A stretch of DNA of 64,000 nucleotides from WJMT01 sp964624145 (GTDB lineage: Bacteria > Acidobacteriota > Aminicenantia > Aminicenantales > Aminicenantaceae), in NCBI GenBank assembly GCA_964624145.1, contig CAZUXT010000009.1, forward strand, positions 27,274 to 91,273, written 5' to 3'. The notes beneath the pieces were generated by a model. It did no database searches and had not been told where the DNA came from. It saw only the letters and a program-made list of their open reading frames with translations. Within the stretch, counting starts at the first letter, position 1. Each line of letters opens with the position of its first letter. Of this stretch, positions 34,374 through 44,189 are shown piece by piece. A program made the position numbers and the translations under genes.

Positions 34374-37067
34374 TCAGTTTAAATTTATTTGCAGGCTTTG
34401 CCCTTTTTGAATTTCCACGGGTTCTTCGAAGACCAGTTTGTACTGGTTCTGATCTGATATTAACCGGCACTTTACGGGTATGGAATCAAGAGTGCATGTT
34501 TTTAAGGATTTCCAGGGATAGGAGGGTGAAAAAGACAACTGCTTCAGCTCCAGGCTTCCAAATGCGACGTTGAGGGCCGCATTTTTGGAATCCACAGTAC
34601 AGCTTCCCCAGCCCCTGCCGGTTGACCAGAATGTATGAAAATCGTGTTCATTTATTTTCGGGAAGAATGAAAGCGTGTGATCCACTCCGTCATACTGAAA
34701 TCCGGAAAGAGCCAGCATCACAGCCCATGAAGCCATAGCCCTTGCATAATGATGCCCGCATTCCAGTTCATCCCAGGGGTTCCGGTTAAATCCACTGTAG
34801 CGTTCTCTGGTTGATTGGACGATTTTCAATCCTTTATCAATATGTCCGGCATATATAAGGGAAGCGGCCACCTGATACTCAATGCCTGTCCAAACTTCAT
34901 CTGAATAAACAAAGGGAAGGGCCGGCCGGTTTCCTTTGGGCCATGAACAGAGCAGAAGTCCTGCCTCATTATTCAGAGCATACACACGCTGCACATTTGA
35001 GAAACGGCTGAGCTCCTCAAAAAAGTTGTAACGGAATATGGAAGAAAGAGCCTTGTCCACGTGAGATTTTTCCAGCACATATCCCAGGTTTGTGACAAAA
35101 GCGAGATACTGGCCCAACAATTGATCTGACAGGCATCCTGATCCGTATTGATATTTGGGATAGGATTCTTTCGGGGATTTGAGATGTTCGGGAATGGTCA
35201 ATCCGTCTAGCACTTGCACATTCTGGATGTAGTATTCTCCGTTCCATAACATCTCGTCATAGGCTTTGGAGCCCTGCTTGAAAAGTTTTCTGTAAAGCTG
35301 GGCTTTATTTTTTTCTCCTAAGGCTTCAGCCATTTCTGCAGATGCTTTAAGGGCTGCCAGATACAGGGAGCCGGTCATGGTGTTAGGCCCGTAGTATTCA
35401 ATATCATAGGTGTTGTGCTGCTCTGCCTCCATGACTCCGTTTTGATCAGGGTCCCACGGCATTTTTAGCAGTTCCTGCTGCCATTTGAGTCCTTCTTCGA
35501 CCTCTCCGACTCCGTTCCACGCAAATTCAAGTGCTTTTTTTACCTGAGGCCATAACTTCTTAAGCCAATCCGTATCTCCTGAGAGCTTCCACTCGCGATA
35601 AACCCTTACGATATTTCCCATCTGCCCGTCTGTACAGGGTTTGAATTTCCACCAGTAAGGCCCGAGGGGTATAAGGGTCCTGAAGACCTGATAGCCGTTA
35701 TCAAAGGTGTTGTGCAGGAAATCCGTTTCTCTGAAGCTCCGCTCCAGGGAAGGGAAGAGATAGGCCATGGTGTTTTCGTAGTTCCAGACATGGGTGCAGT
35801 TCATGGGGCAGGAACCTCTAATGTCTGCAAGGCCCTCGAAACCAAAAGCTTTGCCTTCTTCCGTGCGCATAAGAAGATTGGTTTTAAGAGAGGAGGCCTG
35901 TGATGATACGGCATCTATGACATAAGGGGGATAAGTTGAAGAAAAGAGGAGGTCATGAAAGGCCTTTGTGTCCTCATAAAGCCCAGAGATATTTGTGATG
36001 AGATAGAAGGCTGCATCCAGGGAGCCCTGGTATTGTGTGGAGTAATAGTTCCGGAATCTTTTGCCTTTGACCTCTTTTTCCCTGTTCCAGTAATTTTCCC
36101 TGTTTGGAAAATACCATGTCAGGTAAAAAGGGATGATCTTTTCTTCTCCGGGTTTGAGTTCGACCTGAACAAGGAGTGAGGCTGCGTCACTCTGTCCCTC
36201 CTGAGATTCCTGGGCGTCTTTCACTTCTTCTATTTGTCCGTCATCTGAAAAATCGTCCCAGAAAACATGAGCGTTGTCCCACCATCCTCCCCTGTACCAT
36301 CTTGTCTGTGCCTTCGTTCTTTTTCCTGTGGTGCAGATTGTGATATTTCCGTATTCCAGGGAATCCGGCTTTGCCCGGTTTGAACTCATTCTGATTCCGC
36401 GGAAAGAGTCCGTTTCAGTATATTCATTGAGGTTTTTCCCATAAGTTATATTTCCGTTCTCATTTTCCGTTTTTATAAGATTCTGCATGCTGAAGGCTAT
36501 GGAGACCATAACCGTGCTTTTCTTTTCGTTTTTGAGCTTCCAGTTAAACACAGCCCCTGGGATCCCGCTTCTTTCAGGGTCCAAAGGAATAAAAGGATTG
36601 TATGTTTCCAGTATGACTTTCACCGGGATATCTTTGTCTTTGAATTCAAGCCATGCAAAGGGATATTCACCCATGAAAGAGACTTCATCAAAGCGGGAAA
36701 CCCCCGGAAGCTGCATTCTCGGGATACCTCCCCATGCCACATAAGGAGGGAGAAGCTCCCGTTCAAGTATTTTTGCAAAGGGAGTTTGGCCCTCACATCC
36801 GGCCCATATGGAGAAAAAGGTCAGGTTCGGAGAAATGCCTTTTGCCGGGCGGTTGAAGATTTCCATTTCTCGGATTTCTCCTCTTCCACCGATGGTGATA
36901 TTGCCTGTTCCTAATCCGCCCACCGGAAAAGCAATGGTTCTGAGATCTTCACCGGTATAGATCCTTGTTTTCGGATTGTCCGGAGATTTTCCTTCTGCGG
37001 ATATATTCGCGGGATGGATGACTACGATGATAAGGATTAGGGACAGAATGAAAGATAATTTTTTCAT
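34374..37067 (-). CDS. Exported GH116 family beta-glycosidase (GBA2-like)
   Basis: An 897-residue glycosidase with a signal peptide (about 1-25). It starts with the GBA2 N-terminal signature IAFPVGGLGTGNI and a beta-sandwich domain (to about 380). An (alpha/alpha)6 barrel follows (to about 870), with the conserved QHNTYDIEYYGPN and GCLSDQLLGQYLA segments that carry active-site acids in the family. Known members hydrolyse beta-glucosides, beta-xylosides or glucosylceramide. Export points to use of extracellular glycosides. GGGGGA lies before the ATG. It is divergent from hyuB. Its catalytic pair should be confirmed by alignment with characterised GH116 enzymes. Confidence 0.9.
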   Translation of the reverse strand: MKKLSFILSLILIIVVIHPANISAEGKSPDNPKTRIYTGEDLRTIAFPVGGLGTGNITIGGRGEIREMEIFNRPAKGISPNLTFFSIWAGCEGQTPFAKILERELLPPYVAWGGIPRMQLPGVSRFDEVSFMGEYPFAWLEFKDKDIPVKVILETYNPFIPLDPERSGIPGAVFNWKLKNEKKSTVMVSIAFSMQNLIKTENENGNITYGKNLNEYTETDSFRGIRMSSNRAKPDSLEYGNITICTTGKRTKAQTRWYRGGWWDNAHVFWDDFSDDGQIEEVKDAQESQEGQSDAASLLVQVELKPGEEKIIPFYLTWYFPNRENYWNREKEVKGKRFRNYYSTQYQGSLDAAFYLITNISGLYEDTKAFHDLLFSSTYPPYVIDAVSSQASSLKTNLLMRTEEGKAFGFEGLADIRGSCPMNCTHVWNYENTMAYLFPSLERSFRETDFLHNTFDNGYQVFRTLIPLGPYWWKFKPCTDGQMGNIVRVYREWKLSGDTDWLKKLWPQVKKALEFAWNGVGEVEEGLKWQQELLKMPWDPDQNGVMEAEQHNTYDIEYYGPNTMTGSLYLAALKASAEMAEALGEKNKAQLYRKLFKQGSKAYDEMLWNGEYYIQNVQVLDGLTIPEHLKSPKESYPKYQYGSGCLSDQLLGQYLAFVTNLGYVLEKSHVDKALSSIFRYNFFEELSRFSNVQRVYALNNEAGLLLCSWPKGNRPALPFVYSDEVWTGIEYQVAASLIYAGHIDKGLKIVQSTRERYSGFNRNPWDELECGHHYARAMASWAVMLALSGFQYDGVDHTLSFFPKINEHDFHTFWSTGRGWGSCTVDSKNAALNVAFGSLELKQLSFSPSYPWKSLKTCTLDSIPVKCRLISDQNQYKLVFEEPVEIQKGQSLQINLN

Positions 37068-37219
37068 TTTTTCCCCCTATAAATAATGTCTATCATATCC
37101 AGATATGCTTATACCAGAGGAGAGAATTTATGTCAAAAAAATTAATCTTTTTTGAATGGGGCTATTGACATTTTTGACCTTATATTTCGCATATGTTATT
37201 AAATGAACAGGGAGAGCCC

Positions 37220-38980
37220 ATGAAAGATAACAGTGATCCGATTCTATCCGAAGTCATTTTAAACGCGTTTCAATCCATATCAGAAGAGATGAGCGTATCT
37301 CTTATCAGATCTGCTTATTCAACGAATATAAAAGAGAGAAAGGACTGTTCCTGCGCGATTTTTGACAAAAGAGGACAGCTTGTTGCTTTGGCTGAGAACA
37401 TTCCCATACACCTCGGTTCCATGCAGGGATTGATGGACACAATCGGTAGAAACTCAAGTGATTGGGAATTCAGGCCGGGTGACATCTTGATTGCTAATGA
37501 TCCCTATTTAGGAGGGGGGTCACATCTGCCTGATGTGACTTTGGTAAAACCAGTTTTTATAAACAAAGGCCTGATAGGATTCACTGCTAATATAGCTCAC
37601 TGGACAGATGTGGGGGGACGCACTCCGGGAGCGGGAACTGCCGGAGATGCCACGGAGATTTTCCAAGAGGGGATTCGCATCCCACCGTCCAGACTTTTTA
37701 TGGAAGAGAATTTACGGAAAGACCTGTGGAATACCATTCTTTCCAACGTAAGGAACAGAAAAGAAAGGGAAGGAGACCTCAGAGCCCAGGTTGCTTCATT
37801 GAAGTTAGGGGAGAGAAGGTTGGTAGAAGTCTATGAAACATACGGGAAAGACACAGTCCGAACCGTGATTAAAGATATTTATCAGTACAGTCAGAAATGG
37901 ATGGAGGAAATCTTACGAAAGATCCCCCCTGGTTCTTGTATGTTTGAGGATATTATGGATGATGATGGCGTGGAAAAAGAGCGTCTCAAGATCAAAGTGA
38001 CTGTTCGAATAGCACACACGCCCACACCGTCCATAGAGTTTGATTTCTTAGGAACAGACCGCCAGGCTTCGGGAGGGATCAACATGGTCTGGCCGGCGCT
38101 GCTGGCGACGGTTTGTTATTCCGTAAAAGCCATTATTGGTCCTGAAATACCTATGAATCATGGATTCATGAGACCTGTTAGGATTAAAGCTCCCAAAGGC
38201 ACTTTAGTCAATGCTGTTGAGCCGGCAGCGGTTGGAGGAAGGACAGACACAGCCCAACGAGTGGTGGATGCCATAATGGGGGCTTTTTCAAAAAGACTGC
38301 CCAAAAAAGTCACGGCAGCTTCTAACGGAGCCACTACAGCCATCATATTCGGGGGAACAAAAGCTCGGTCAGGAAGAGATTTTGTGTATGTTGAAGCGCT
38401 AGGCGGGGGCATGGGTGCGCGGAACACTAAGGACGGACAGGATGGGATTCAGGTGAATATAACAAACACCTCTAATCTTCCTGTAGAAGCCATGGAAATG
38501 GAATATCCTTTGCGGGTTCTCACTTATGAGCTGGTTCCTGATTCAGGAGGCCCCGGCCGTTTTAGAGGAGGTCTTAGTATCCGGAAAGATATCAGGGCCT
38601 TAGTCCCCCTCTTATTTTCAGCGCACTCAGACAGACATGAAGTGGCCCCTTGGGGTCTCTTTGGCGGGAAGCCGGGGGGAAAAGGGCGCTTTGTTCTCTA
38701 CAGAAAGGCAGGAAAAGAGGAAAGATTAAAATCAAAACCTTCAGGAATACCCATTGATAAAGGTGATGTTTTGACCTTTCGGACAGCAGGGGGCGGAGGC
38801 TGCGGTCCGCCTTTTGACAGAGACCTCGAAAGTGTGCGGAGCGATTATCTGAACGGAAAAATCACAGGAGAGAAAGCAAAGTCCGAATACGGAGTCGTTC
38901 TCACAGAAAAAGGAGAGATTGACTCCTGTGCGACCGGAAAATTAAGAGAAAAGGAAAGAAAAAAGAGAAGGGAAAAATGA
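37220..38980 (+). CDS. Hydantoinase B/oxoprolinase-type subunit
   Basis: A 586-residue HyuB/OplB-type protein, the partner of HyuA in ATP-dependent hydantoinases, 5-oxoprolinase and acetone/acetophenone carboxylases. I start at ATG 37220 with GGGAGAG seven bases upstream; an ATG at 37193 lacks a ribosome site. Typical segments are IRSAYSTNIKERKDCSCAIF, PGDILIANDPYLGGGSHLPD with probable metal ligands, ANIAHWTDVGG, and the glycine-rich GGGGCGPPFDRD near the C-terminus. The substrate cannot be decided. The start of hyuA overlaps its stop (ATGA). Candidate -35 elements TTGACA (37165) and TTGACC (37174) precede it, with no clear -10. Confidence 0.88.
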   Translation: MKDNSDPILSEVILNAFQSISEEMSVSLIRSAYSTNIKERKDCSCAIFDKRGQLVALAENIPIHLGSMQGLMDTIGRNSSDWEFRPGDILIANDPYLGGGSHLPDVTLVKPVFINKGLIGFTANIAHWTDVGGRTPGAGTAGDATEIFQEGIRIPPSRLFMEENLRKDLWNTILSNVRNRKEREGDLRAQVASLKLGERRLVEVYETYGKDTVRTVIKDIYQYSQKWMEEILRKIPPGSCMFEDIMDDDGVEKERLKIKVTVRIAHTPTPSIEFDFLGTDRQASGGINMVWPALLATVCYSVKAIIGPEIPMNHGFMRPVRIKAPKGTLVNAVEPAAVGGRTDTAQRVVDAIMGAFSKRLPKKVTAASNGATTAIIFGGTKARSGRDFVYVEALGGGMGARNTKDGQDGIQVNITNTSNLPVEAMEMEYPLRVLTYELVPDSGGPGRFRGGLSIRKDIRALVPLLFSAHSDRHEVAPWGLFGGKPGGKGRFVLYRKAGKEERLKSKPSGIPIDKGDVLTFRTAGGGGCGPPFDRDLESVRSDYLNGKITGEKAKSEYGVVLTEKGEIDSCATGKLREKERKKRREK

Positions 38981-41061
38981 GAGCAGCTGTCGATATCGGA
39001 GGAACATTCACTGATATCATTATCTATGATGAGGAGATGGAAATATATTGGAGATCCAAAGTGCCCTCATCTCCGGATAATCCTGAAAAAGCCTTTATAA
39101 GAGGATTGATGAAAGCTGTTGAGACTGCAGACAGAGATATATCCTCCATAAGCACGATCACCCATGGAACCACCATAGTGACAAATTCTCTGCTTGAAGG
39201 AAAGATTTCCAAAGTGGGACTCATCATAACCAAAGGCTTTAAAGATATTTTGGAAATCGGCAGGCAGCAGCGTCCTGATTTATACGATTTGATGAAGGAC
39301 CGGAAAAAACCTCTGGTTCCGAGGTGTCTTGTAGAAGAGGTCAAGGAAAGGATAACAGCCGAAGCGGATGTTCAAACCCCTTTAGACAAAGAAAATGCGA
39401 GAAATAAACTAGAAAGACTCAATAACAGGGCGATCGAAGCATTGGCAGTGGTTTTTCTTTTCTCATTTACTAAATCGAAACATGAGCAAGAGATAAAAGA
39501 GCTGGCAAAAAAGATACTGGGAAACAAGCCTGTGTACCTATCCAGTGAGATTTCTCCAGAGTTTCGCGAGTATGAACGGGCCTCCACAACGGTCATTGCC
39601 GCCTCAGTCGGGCCTAAAGTTAAGAATTATTTAAGAGCTCTTAGAAAGAATCTGTGCGTCCAAGGATGGAACTCCGGAAATCTGAACATCATGCATTCGG
39701 GAGGCGGAGTATCAACTCCTGAACAAGCAGAGGAACAGCCTCAAACCCTGATTGAATCCGGGCCTGCTGCGGGCCTGATCGGCGCTTCGTTCCTCTCTGA
39801 AATGCTTGGAATGGATAAAGTCATTGCGTTTGATATGGGCGGGACTACGGCCAAAGCAGGTATGATATTGGGCCATGAGCTTGTCTGCACTCCTGAATAT
39901 GAAGTGGGAGGAGAGCTTCATTTTTCCGGAAGACAGAAAGGAAGCGGGTATACTGTGAGAACACCGATGATAGATGTTGTGGAGTGTGGAGCAGGGGCAG
40001 GAAGCATAGCCTGGATCGATAAAGGGGGTCATGTTAAGGTAGGCCCTCAAAGCGCCGGAGCTGTTCCTGGTCCAGCGTGTTATGGAAAAAAAGGGAAGGA
40101 ACCCACTGTGACAGATGCACATCTTATTCTTGGAAGGCTTTCGGAAAGTAATTTCCTGGGCGGGGAAATAAAGATCGATAAGGCTCTGGCAGAGAACGCA
40201 ATTTTAAGAAGGTTGTGTGGTCCTTTAAAGATGGATGAGGAAGAGGCAGCATCAGGGATCATAGCGATCGCCAATGCCAGCATGCTCCGTATTCTTAGGC
40301 TTTTGACTATTTCTAGGGGTTATGATCCCAGGGATTTCACATTGATAGCGTATGGAGGCGCTGGTCCGCTTCATGCCTGCGAACTGGCAGAAAAGATGCT
40401 GATATCCAGGGTCATCATCCCGCAAATGGCTGGGCTTTTTTCCAGTCTGGGGCTTCTTTTTTCGGATATGAGCACGGATTTTGTTGAAACAGTGATGGTC
40501 GCTTTAGAAGGAAATACAAAAAAGATCAATAAGGCTATCTCTTCTCTGCAAAAAAAGGCTGGCACGTGGTTTGAGGGAAAGAAGGTGTCTGAGTCCAACA
40601 GAAAGGTCCTTGTTAGTGCAGATATGAGACTTTTCCGACAGAACTATGAATTAAACATACATATTCCTGTCTATCCGATATCAGAATCCGACATGGATGA
40701 AATAAAATCGGCATTTCATAATAAGCACGAACAAATATACGGACACAAAGCTCCTGAGGAAAACATTCAGGTTGTCAGCTTGAGAATAAGGGCAATAGAA
40801 GTGAGAAAAAAACCTGTTTTAATTCAAGTGCGGAAATCTGAAAAGGATAGGATTCCGAAACGGCAAGGGACCAGAAATGTGTGGTTTGAAGACAAGCAAA
40901 TGAAGTCGAAAATATACAGCCGCGATAAATTGCTGTACGGACATCATATAAACGGGCCAGCTATTATAGAAGAGAGAGAGTCAACGACTGTTTTAGGTCC
41001 GGATTGGAATGCAAAGGTAGATGAATGGGGAAACTTGGTTTTAAAGATACAGAAGGAATGA
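38977..41061 (+). CDS. Hydantoinase A/oxoprolinase-type ATPase subunit
   Basis: A 694-residue HyuA/OplA protein with an ASKHA actin-like ATPase fold. The phosphate motif DIGGTFTDII is at residues 5-14, HGTTIVTNSLLEGK near 65, and the second phosphate/adenosine loop FDMGGTTAKAG near 290. It phosphorylates or activates the substrate amide in an ATP-driven ring opening or carboxylation together with HyuB. The gene order B-A is the reverse of many operons. Nearby genes do not reveal whether the substrate is a hydantoin, 5-oxoproline or a ketone; 5-oxoproline recycling would fit an organism that degrades peptides, which is inference. Confidence 0.9.
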   Translation: MRAAVDIGGTFTDIIIYDEEMEIYWRSKVPSSPDNPEKAFIRGLMKAVETADRDISSISTITHGTTIVTNSLLEGKISKVGLIITKGFKDILEIGRQQRPDLYDLMKDRKKPLVPRCLVEEVKERITAEADVQTPLDKENARNKLERLNNRAIEALAVVFLFSFTKSKHEQEIKELAKKILGNKPVYLSSEISPEFREYERASTTVIAASVGPKVKNYLRALRKNLCVQGWNSGNLNIMHSGGGVSTPEQAEEQPQTLIESGPAAGLIGASFLSEMLGMDKVIAFDMGGTTAKAGMILGHELVCTPEYEVGGELHFSGRQKGSGYTVRTPMIDVVECGAGAGSIAWIDKGGHVKVGPQSAGAVPGPACYGKKGKEPTVTDAHLILGRLSESNFLGGEIKIDKALAENAILRRLCGPLKMDEEEAASGIIAIANASMLRILRLLTISRGYDPRDFTLIAYGGAGPLHACELAEKMLISRVIIPQMAGLFSSLGLLFSDMSTDFVETVMVALEGNTKKINKAISSLQKKAGTWFEGKKVSESNRKVLVSADMRLFRQNYELNIHIPVYPISESDMDEIKSAFHNKHEQIYGHKAPEENIQVVSLRIRAIEVRKKPVLIQVRKSEKDRIPKRQGTRNVWFEDKQMKSKIYSRDKLLYGHHINGPAIIEERESTTVLGPDWNAKVDEWGNLVLKIQKE

Positions 41062-41110
41062 GCAGATAGATATTGTGTCCCTGTTTGTTTTTGAGTAGTA
41101 TTAGAAGGTC

Positions 41111-42049
41111 ATGAGTGAGAAGAAAATAAAAAATAAAGATGAGGAATTTGATCAGACCTCAAACACATCCATAACCGGTTTGGTGGGCAGAAAACCCAAA
41201 AAAGCATATCTTTTTTTTCTGTCAGGTCCTATGCAGGGCCGGTTGTTCCCTCTTTCCTTGGGAACCACATTATTAGGGCGAGGACAGGAATGCGATATTG
41301 TGATAAAAGACAACAGGGTTTCGAGAAAACACATAAAATTGGAATTAAGCAGTGAAAAGACGGTCATAGAAGACCAGAAAAGCACGAACGGGACATTCGT
41401 GAACGGGAAAAAAATAAAACGAAGAACCCTGAGACAAAACGACAAGGTTCATATAAGCCCCACTACGATTTTCAAGTTCTCCTTAGCCGATGAAGATGAA
41501 AAGGTCGCTATAGATGAGCTGTATGAACTGGGAGTCCATGACCCCCTTACCGGAGCATATATTAAGAGATATTTGATTGAGCGCTTGAAAGAGGAAATGA
41601 GTCACTCAAAAAGATTTAGAATACCCCTTTCTTTGGTCATGATAGATATTGACCATTTCAAAGAAATCAATGATACCCACGGACGTCTGGCAGGTGATTA
41701 TGTGCTCATAAAAGCAGCGGAATTCCTGAAGTCAGTATGCAGGAAAGAAGATGTTTTGGCCCGTTACGGAGGGGAAGAATTCTTAATGATACTGAGGAAT
41801 ACGGATGAAGAAGGAGCTGTGTTGCAGGCAGAACGGATTCGTAAGGAAATAGCCCGGACATCCATAGTCTCTGAAGGGAATAAAATAGATATAACCATCA
41901 GCCTGGGAGTCGCCAGTATTCAGGGTGGTTCGGAAGGTGAAGATTACAAAAAATTCATCAAGGAGGCTGACCGAAGCCTGTATCAATCAAAAAAACAGGG
42001 AAGGAACCGCACAACTAAAGCTTCAGAGCTAGACCACAAGCCGATGTGA
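41111..42049 (+). CDS. FHA-GGDEF diguanylate cyclase
   Basis: A 312-residue cytoplasmic protein. An FHA domain (about 35-118) shows LGRGQECDIVIKDNRVSRKH and STNGTFVNGKKI, the phosphothreonine-binding residues. A GGDEF domain (about 140-305) has the active site RYGGEEF. An RxxD inhibitory site (RKED) sits exactly five residues before GGEEF, so cyclic di-GMP feedback is expected. FHA recognition of phosphothreonine makes it a plausible reader of the Ser/Thr kinases in this window. GAAGGT lies before the ATG, 49 bases after hyuA. No membrane segment is present. Confidence 0.92.
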   Translation: MSEKKIKNKDEEFDQTSNTSITGLVGRKPKKAYLFFLSGPMQGRLFPLSLGTTLLGRGQECDIVIKDNRVSRKHIKLELSSEKTVIEDQKSTNGTFVNGKKIKRRTLRQNDKVHISPTTIFKFSLADEDEKVAIDELYELGVHDPLTGAYIKRYLIERLKEEMSHSKRFRIPLSLVMIDIDHFKEINDTHGRLAGDYVLIKAAEFLKSVCRKEDVLARYGGEEFLMILRNTDEEGAVLQAERIRKEIARTSIVSEGNKIDITISLGVASIQGGSEGEDYKKFIKEADRSLYQSKKQGRNRTTKASELDHKPM

Positions 42050-42149
42050 AATTCAGATATGGCTTGTGCTCGCTAAAGATTTTTAACGTCATTCTTCGTA
42101 CTGTGTTCTCGGCTGCTGCGCAACTCCCCCCGTCCACACCTGAATTTCA
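42047..42149. repeat. 103-base element bounded by inverted repeats
   Basis: TGAAATTCAG (42047-42056) and CTGAATTTCA (42140-42149) are perfect 10-base inverted repeats at the ends of a stretch with a G+C-richer core, starting at the stop of the diguanylate cyclase gene. It could be a small MITE-like element or the stem base of an RNA. No coding frame or target duplication is evident. Confidence 0.35.
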
Positions 42150-42189
42150 GTAGGCACTCTTCAATCTCGACTTGAAACAAAAAAATGTC

Positions 42190-42251
42190 TTGACAGGAGA
42201 AAAAATTTTATGATAAATTTAACCAAAAGGTTAAACTAATTGGTTGGTTAA
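42190..42251 (+). promoter_or_regulatory. Promoter and TetR-type operator of the efflux operon
   Basis: TTGACA (42190-42195) is followed after 17 bases by ATAAAT (42213-42218), with an extended TG just before. Immediately downstream TTAACC (42219-42224) and GGTTAA (42229-42234) form a perfect dyad around AAAA; a third half-site GGTTAA is at 42246-42251, directly before the ATG. This is the expected position for autorepression by the TetR protein encoded next. Confidence 0.65.
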
Positions 42252-42252
42252 A

Positions 42253-42873
42253 ATGAATAAAAGACAGGATTCGGCAAAACAAAGGATTTTAAAAAGCGCT
42301 GTAGAGGAATTTGCAAAACACGGATTCTGGGGAGCCCGTGCCAGCCGCATTGCTAATGGAGCGGGTATCAATAAGGCCATGATTTTTTATTATTTCTCAT
42401 CAAAGGAAAACCTGTACCGGGTGATCATAGAAGATACCCTGAGAGACCTTCTTGAAGATGTCCAGAAAACCATAATTAAGACAGATGATCCGGAGAAACT
42501 ATTTGAAGTGCTTCCTGAGGTATACATAAGATTTTTCAGTAAAAATCGGTTCCTGGCAAAAATTATTATCCATGATTTGGTGCAGAATCCGGATCATATT
42601 TCCGCAATCATAGCGGAGATATTCAAGCACGCTTCTTATAAGCCCCAAATCATATTCAGGGAAATGGTGCGTGACTGGTATGAAAAGGGCATTATTTCTG
42701 AATCAGATCCGGTTCATGTCATTTTGAACATCATGCCTCCATCACTTTTTTGTTTCATAGGTCTTCCTATGGTGGAGGCTGTTTTGGATAGAAAGATAGA
42801 CATAAATGATCAGTTTATTGAAGACAGGATAAAAAGCGTGGTTAATCTCATAAAGAGAGGTATGCTAAAATGA
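42253..42873 (+). CDS. TetR-family transcriptional repressor of the efflux operon
   Basis: A 206-residue regulator. The N-terminal helix-turn-helix is clear: AKQRILKSAVEEFAKHGFWGARASRIANGAGINKAMIFYYF then SSKENLYRVII, the standard TetR helices 1-4. The C-terminal ligand domain is of the CecR/YbiH-like type with HPD-free helices. I use ATG 42253; the TTG at 42244 overlaps the operator. It heads a six-gene operon of tightly spaced or overlapping genes and probably represses it, released by an unknown small molecule. The stop overlaps the tolC-like start (ATGA). Confidence 0.9.
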   Translation: MNKRQDSAKQRILKSAVEEFAKHGFWGARASRIANGAGINKAMIFYYFSSKENLYRVIIEDTLRDLLEDVQKTIIKTDDPEKLFEVLPEVYIRFFSKNRFLAKIIIHDLVQNPDHISAIIAEIFKHASYKPQIIFREMVRDWYEKGIISESDPVHVILNIMPPSLFCFIGLPMVEAVLDRKIDINDQFIEDRIKSVVNLIKRGMLK

Positions 42874-44189
42874 AAAAAATAATCTCTTTTTTATCAATTT
42901 TTCTTCTTTTATTTCTGTTTATGGATGCGTTTGAAAAAACAAGTCTCAAACAGGCGGTTGAAGACGGATTAAAGATGAGCGGTTCTTATAAAAACCGGTT
43001 TCTTTCGGAAAAAGAAGCCGGGCTGCGGGTAGAGCAGTCTTTAAAGGATAAGCTGTTCAGTTTGGATTTCAACGCTAACTATTTGTATAGATCCGATATA
43101 ATGACCATTGAATTTCCAGGAGTTGTTATACCGGGATTGATCTCAGTGCCCGGACAGAGTTATGAGGCAGGACTCTATCATAATTATGACCTTTCCATTT
43201 CCCTCAGCCAGCCGCTGTTCATGGGAGGGATCCTTTCCCGCAGAGTGGAAATGGAGAAGGTACGGGAAGCTGTAGAAGCGAACCAGACTGATCTGGAAAG
43301 AGATTCTTTAGTAGACCTCATCAAGTCTTCTTTTTATGATTATCAAATACTCATAAGCCAGAAAAAAGCTGTTTTGAGCCTGAGACAGGCTCTTGAGCTC
43401 CACAGTCAGAAACTGAGCGACCTTTATACGGAAGGCCTGGTGAAAAAAACTGACCTTTTAGAGACAAAGTCAAGCCTTGAAGAGACGGATATGAACATCA
43501 ATGGATTAGACCAGGCCATTGATAAGGTCAGAATAGATTTTCACAGAATGTGCGGTCATTATCCTGAAGAAATCGATCCGGACTATAAAGAGGCAGAGCA
43601 GAGTGAGGGGCAGGCCCTTGATTACTTTAAAAACAACCATCCGGTGTTAAAGACCATGCAGAACCAGAAAAAAGTCCTTGAGATTCAGAAAAAGATCATT
43701 TCCGGAAAATATCTCCCCAGTATAAACGGATTTGCAGAACTGCATTACGGAAAACCCGGGATAGATTACTTTGCCAAGGAATGGTCTCTTTATTTCCAGG
43801 GCGGAGTGGTATTGAAAGTGCCTGTTTTCGACTGGAATAAGGGGGCTTGTGAGAAAAATCTCATAGATGTCAGCATCCGAAAACTTGAGAATCAGAGGGA
43901 TGACTTTGTAAAGGATGTAGCAAAAACTTTGAGACAGCTTTATTCAGTCAAAGAATCATTGAATCAAAAGAAGGCAAACATTGAGAACATGATCGCCTAC
44001 TCTAAAGAAGATGCTGAGCTTAAAAAAGAATTATATGAGGAAAAACAGCTCCCTAATGTGGACTATCTGGCTGCTCTTCAGTCAGAGAAGAAGTACGAAG
44101 CTATGAAGCACGAACTGTCCCTGCAGATAGAGAAGGTCAATGTAAAGATAAACACTTTAATAAGTCGGACAAAGGAGTATGGGCAATGA
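42870..44189 (+). CDS. TolC-family outer-membrane efflux channel
   Basis: A 439-residue exported protein with a signal peptide (about 1-20) and two OEP repeats built of long amphipathic helices. The first repeat has TSLKQAVEDGLKMSG and a beta segment YDLSISLSQPLFMGG; the second is around FQGGVVLKVPVFDWNKG. This is the normal length and layout of TolC-like channels that connect tripartite pumps to the outside. It overlaps both neighbours by four bases, so subunit production is coupled with the adaptor and the ABC-2 permeases. Confidence 0.9.
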   Translation: MKKIISFLSIFLLLFLFMDAFEKTSLKQAVEDGLKMSGSYKNRFLSEKEAGLRVEQSLKDKLFSLDFNANYLYRSDIMTIEFPGVVIPGLISVPGQSYEAGLYHNYDLSISLSQPLFMGGILSRRVEMEKVREAVEANQTDLERDSLVDLIKSSFYDYQILISQKKAVLSLRQALELHSQKLSDLYTEGLVKKTDLLETKSSLEETDMNINGLDQAIDKVRIDFHRMCGHYPEEIDPDYKEAEQSEGQALDYFKNNHPVLKTMQNQKKVLEIQKKIISGKYLPSINGFAELHYGKPGIDYFAKEWSLYFQGGVVLKVPVFDWNKGACEKNLIDVSIRKLENQRDDFVKDVAKTLRQLYSVKESLNQKKANIENMIAYSKEDAELKKELYEEKQLPNVDYLAALQSEKKYEAMKHELSLQIEKVNVKINTLISRTKEYGQ

